DNA of 44,665 bases from NCBI GenBank assembly GCA_016204945.1, contig JACQJQ010000208.1, forward strand, positions 1-44,665, in the 5' to 3' direction. The stretch comes from Elusimicrobiota bacterium (GTDB lineage: Bacteria; Elusimicrobiota; Elusimicrobia; UBA1565; UBA9628). The translations under genes and the position numbers were made by a program. Below, piece by piece: positions 44,195 to 44,665 of the stretch (position 1 is the first letter of the stretch; each line of letters starts with the position of its first letter). The notes beneath the pieces were generated by a model. That model worked only from the letters and a program-made list of their open reading frames with translations. It was not told the DNA's origin and made no database searches.

Positions 44195-44665
44195 ATGAAG
44201 CGCGCGGATGTCGTCTTTTCCGGCATGCGTCCGACCGGCCGCCTCCACCTGGGAAACCACTGGGGGGCGCTCAAGAACTGGGTCGCCCTGCAGGCCCGGT
44301 GCGACTGCTTTTTCTCGGTCGCCGATTGGCATATGCTCACGACCGGCTACGGCGACACCTCCAAGCTCCGAGAGAACGTCCGGGAGATGGTCCACGACTG
44401 GCTCGCGGCCGGGCTCGATCCCAAGACCTCCGTGATCTTCAGGCAGTCCGACGTGCCCGAGCACGCCGAGCTGTCCTTGATGCTGGGCATGGTGACTCCG
44501 CTGGGCTGGCTCGAGAACAATCCGACTTGGAAGGAGCAGTTGCAGGAACTCGCAAAAACGAAGCATGAACAGGTTTCCGCAGGCGCGGCCAAGGCCGCGA
44601 CGGCCGTCGCGGCGAAGGGCGTCGCCGCCGCCCAGCAGGAACTTCGCACGTACGGATTCCTCGGC
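44195..44665 (+). CDS. trpS: Tryptophanyl-tRNA synthetase, N-terminal part (3' end outside window)
   Basis: The first 157 residues are present and the frame stays open to the window end. VFSGMRPTGRLHLGNHWGALKNW contains the class I HIGH-type motif HLGN, followed by SVADWHMLTT and FRQSDVPEHAELSLMLGMVTPLGWLENNPTWKEQ, all typical of bacterial TrpS. After that comes an Ala/Lys-rich stretch of about 30 residues (KTKHEQVSAGAAKAATAVAA onward) before YGFLG, where many TrpS have a shorter loop. It charges tRNA-Trp. Confidence 0.95.
   Translation, partial: MKRADVVFSGMRPTGRLHLGNHWGALKNWVALQARCDCFFSVADWHMLTTGYGDTSKLRENVREMVHDWLAAGLDPKTSVIFRQSDVPEHAELSLMLGMVTPLGWLENNPTWKEQLQELAKTKHEQVSAGAAKAATAVAAKGVAAAQQELRTYGFLG

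Overview
The window is a gene-dense, high-GC bacterial chromosome segment from a diderm organism. It has lipoproteins, a C-terminally aromatic outer-membrane barrel, periplasmic enzymes and surface-sugar genes. It carries 35 intact protein genes, two genes cut by the window ends and one tmRNA gene. There are no tRNAs, rRNAs, IS elements or CRISPR arrays. The TPR/Ser-Thr kinase style, tandem GGDEF proteins and general content remind me of Elusimicrobiota, but that is an impression, not a proven assignment.

Layout. 1-303: tail of a Ser/Thr kinase. 396-5982: a tight four-gene run of a TPR/transmembrane/kinase receptor, a secreted anthrax-lethal-factor-like zinc protease, a small lipoprotein and a family-5 solute-binding protein. 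6023-6379: ssrA (tmRNA), followed after 6 nt by two overlapping diguanylate cyclase genes. 9085-11959: sppA, a membrane protein, nnrE and a cyclophilin lipoprotein. 12008-15260: a small secreted protein, tilS (minus), a Phd/RelE-type toxin-antitoxin pair and a secreted unknown (minus). 15320-17312: receiver domain, FixC and FixX. 17313-17522: an intergenic block of nested inverted repeats. 17523-19110: a secreted zincin-like protein plus a secreted unknown. 19142-24305 (minus): Omp85-like barrel with a His-tailed mini-protein, then DUF502, nadC, birA, greA and queG in transcription order from the right. 24333-27359: a secreted unknown, then (minus) a pseudopilin-like protein and uvrB. 27454-32166: MFS exporter, small membrane protein and a large DUF4175-like protein. 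32202-34024: CpXC protein and a CCA-type nucleotidyltransferase. 34021-41013: a sugar cassette (rfbF, rfbG, rfbH, split transketolase, GtrB-like glycosyltransferase, SDR). 41048-44182: a YfhO-type membrane protein. 44195 to the end: trpS, incomplete.

Two expression habits recur. First, many transcription units have a clear sigma-70 -10 box ending only 5-9 nt before the start codon, so their mRNAs should be leaderless. Second, genes inside operons are joined by NTGA stop/start overlaps in all flavours: ATGA, GTGA, TTGA and, for queG, apparently CTGA.

The most system-like stretches are two. One is the receptor kinase, M34-like protease, lipoprotein and binding-protein operon. The other is the CDP-3,6-dideoxysugar cassette with an embedded two-subunit transketolase, which could build a branched-chain sugar for a GtrB/YfhO-type surface glycosylation route.
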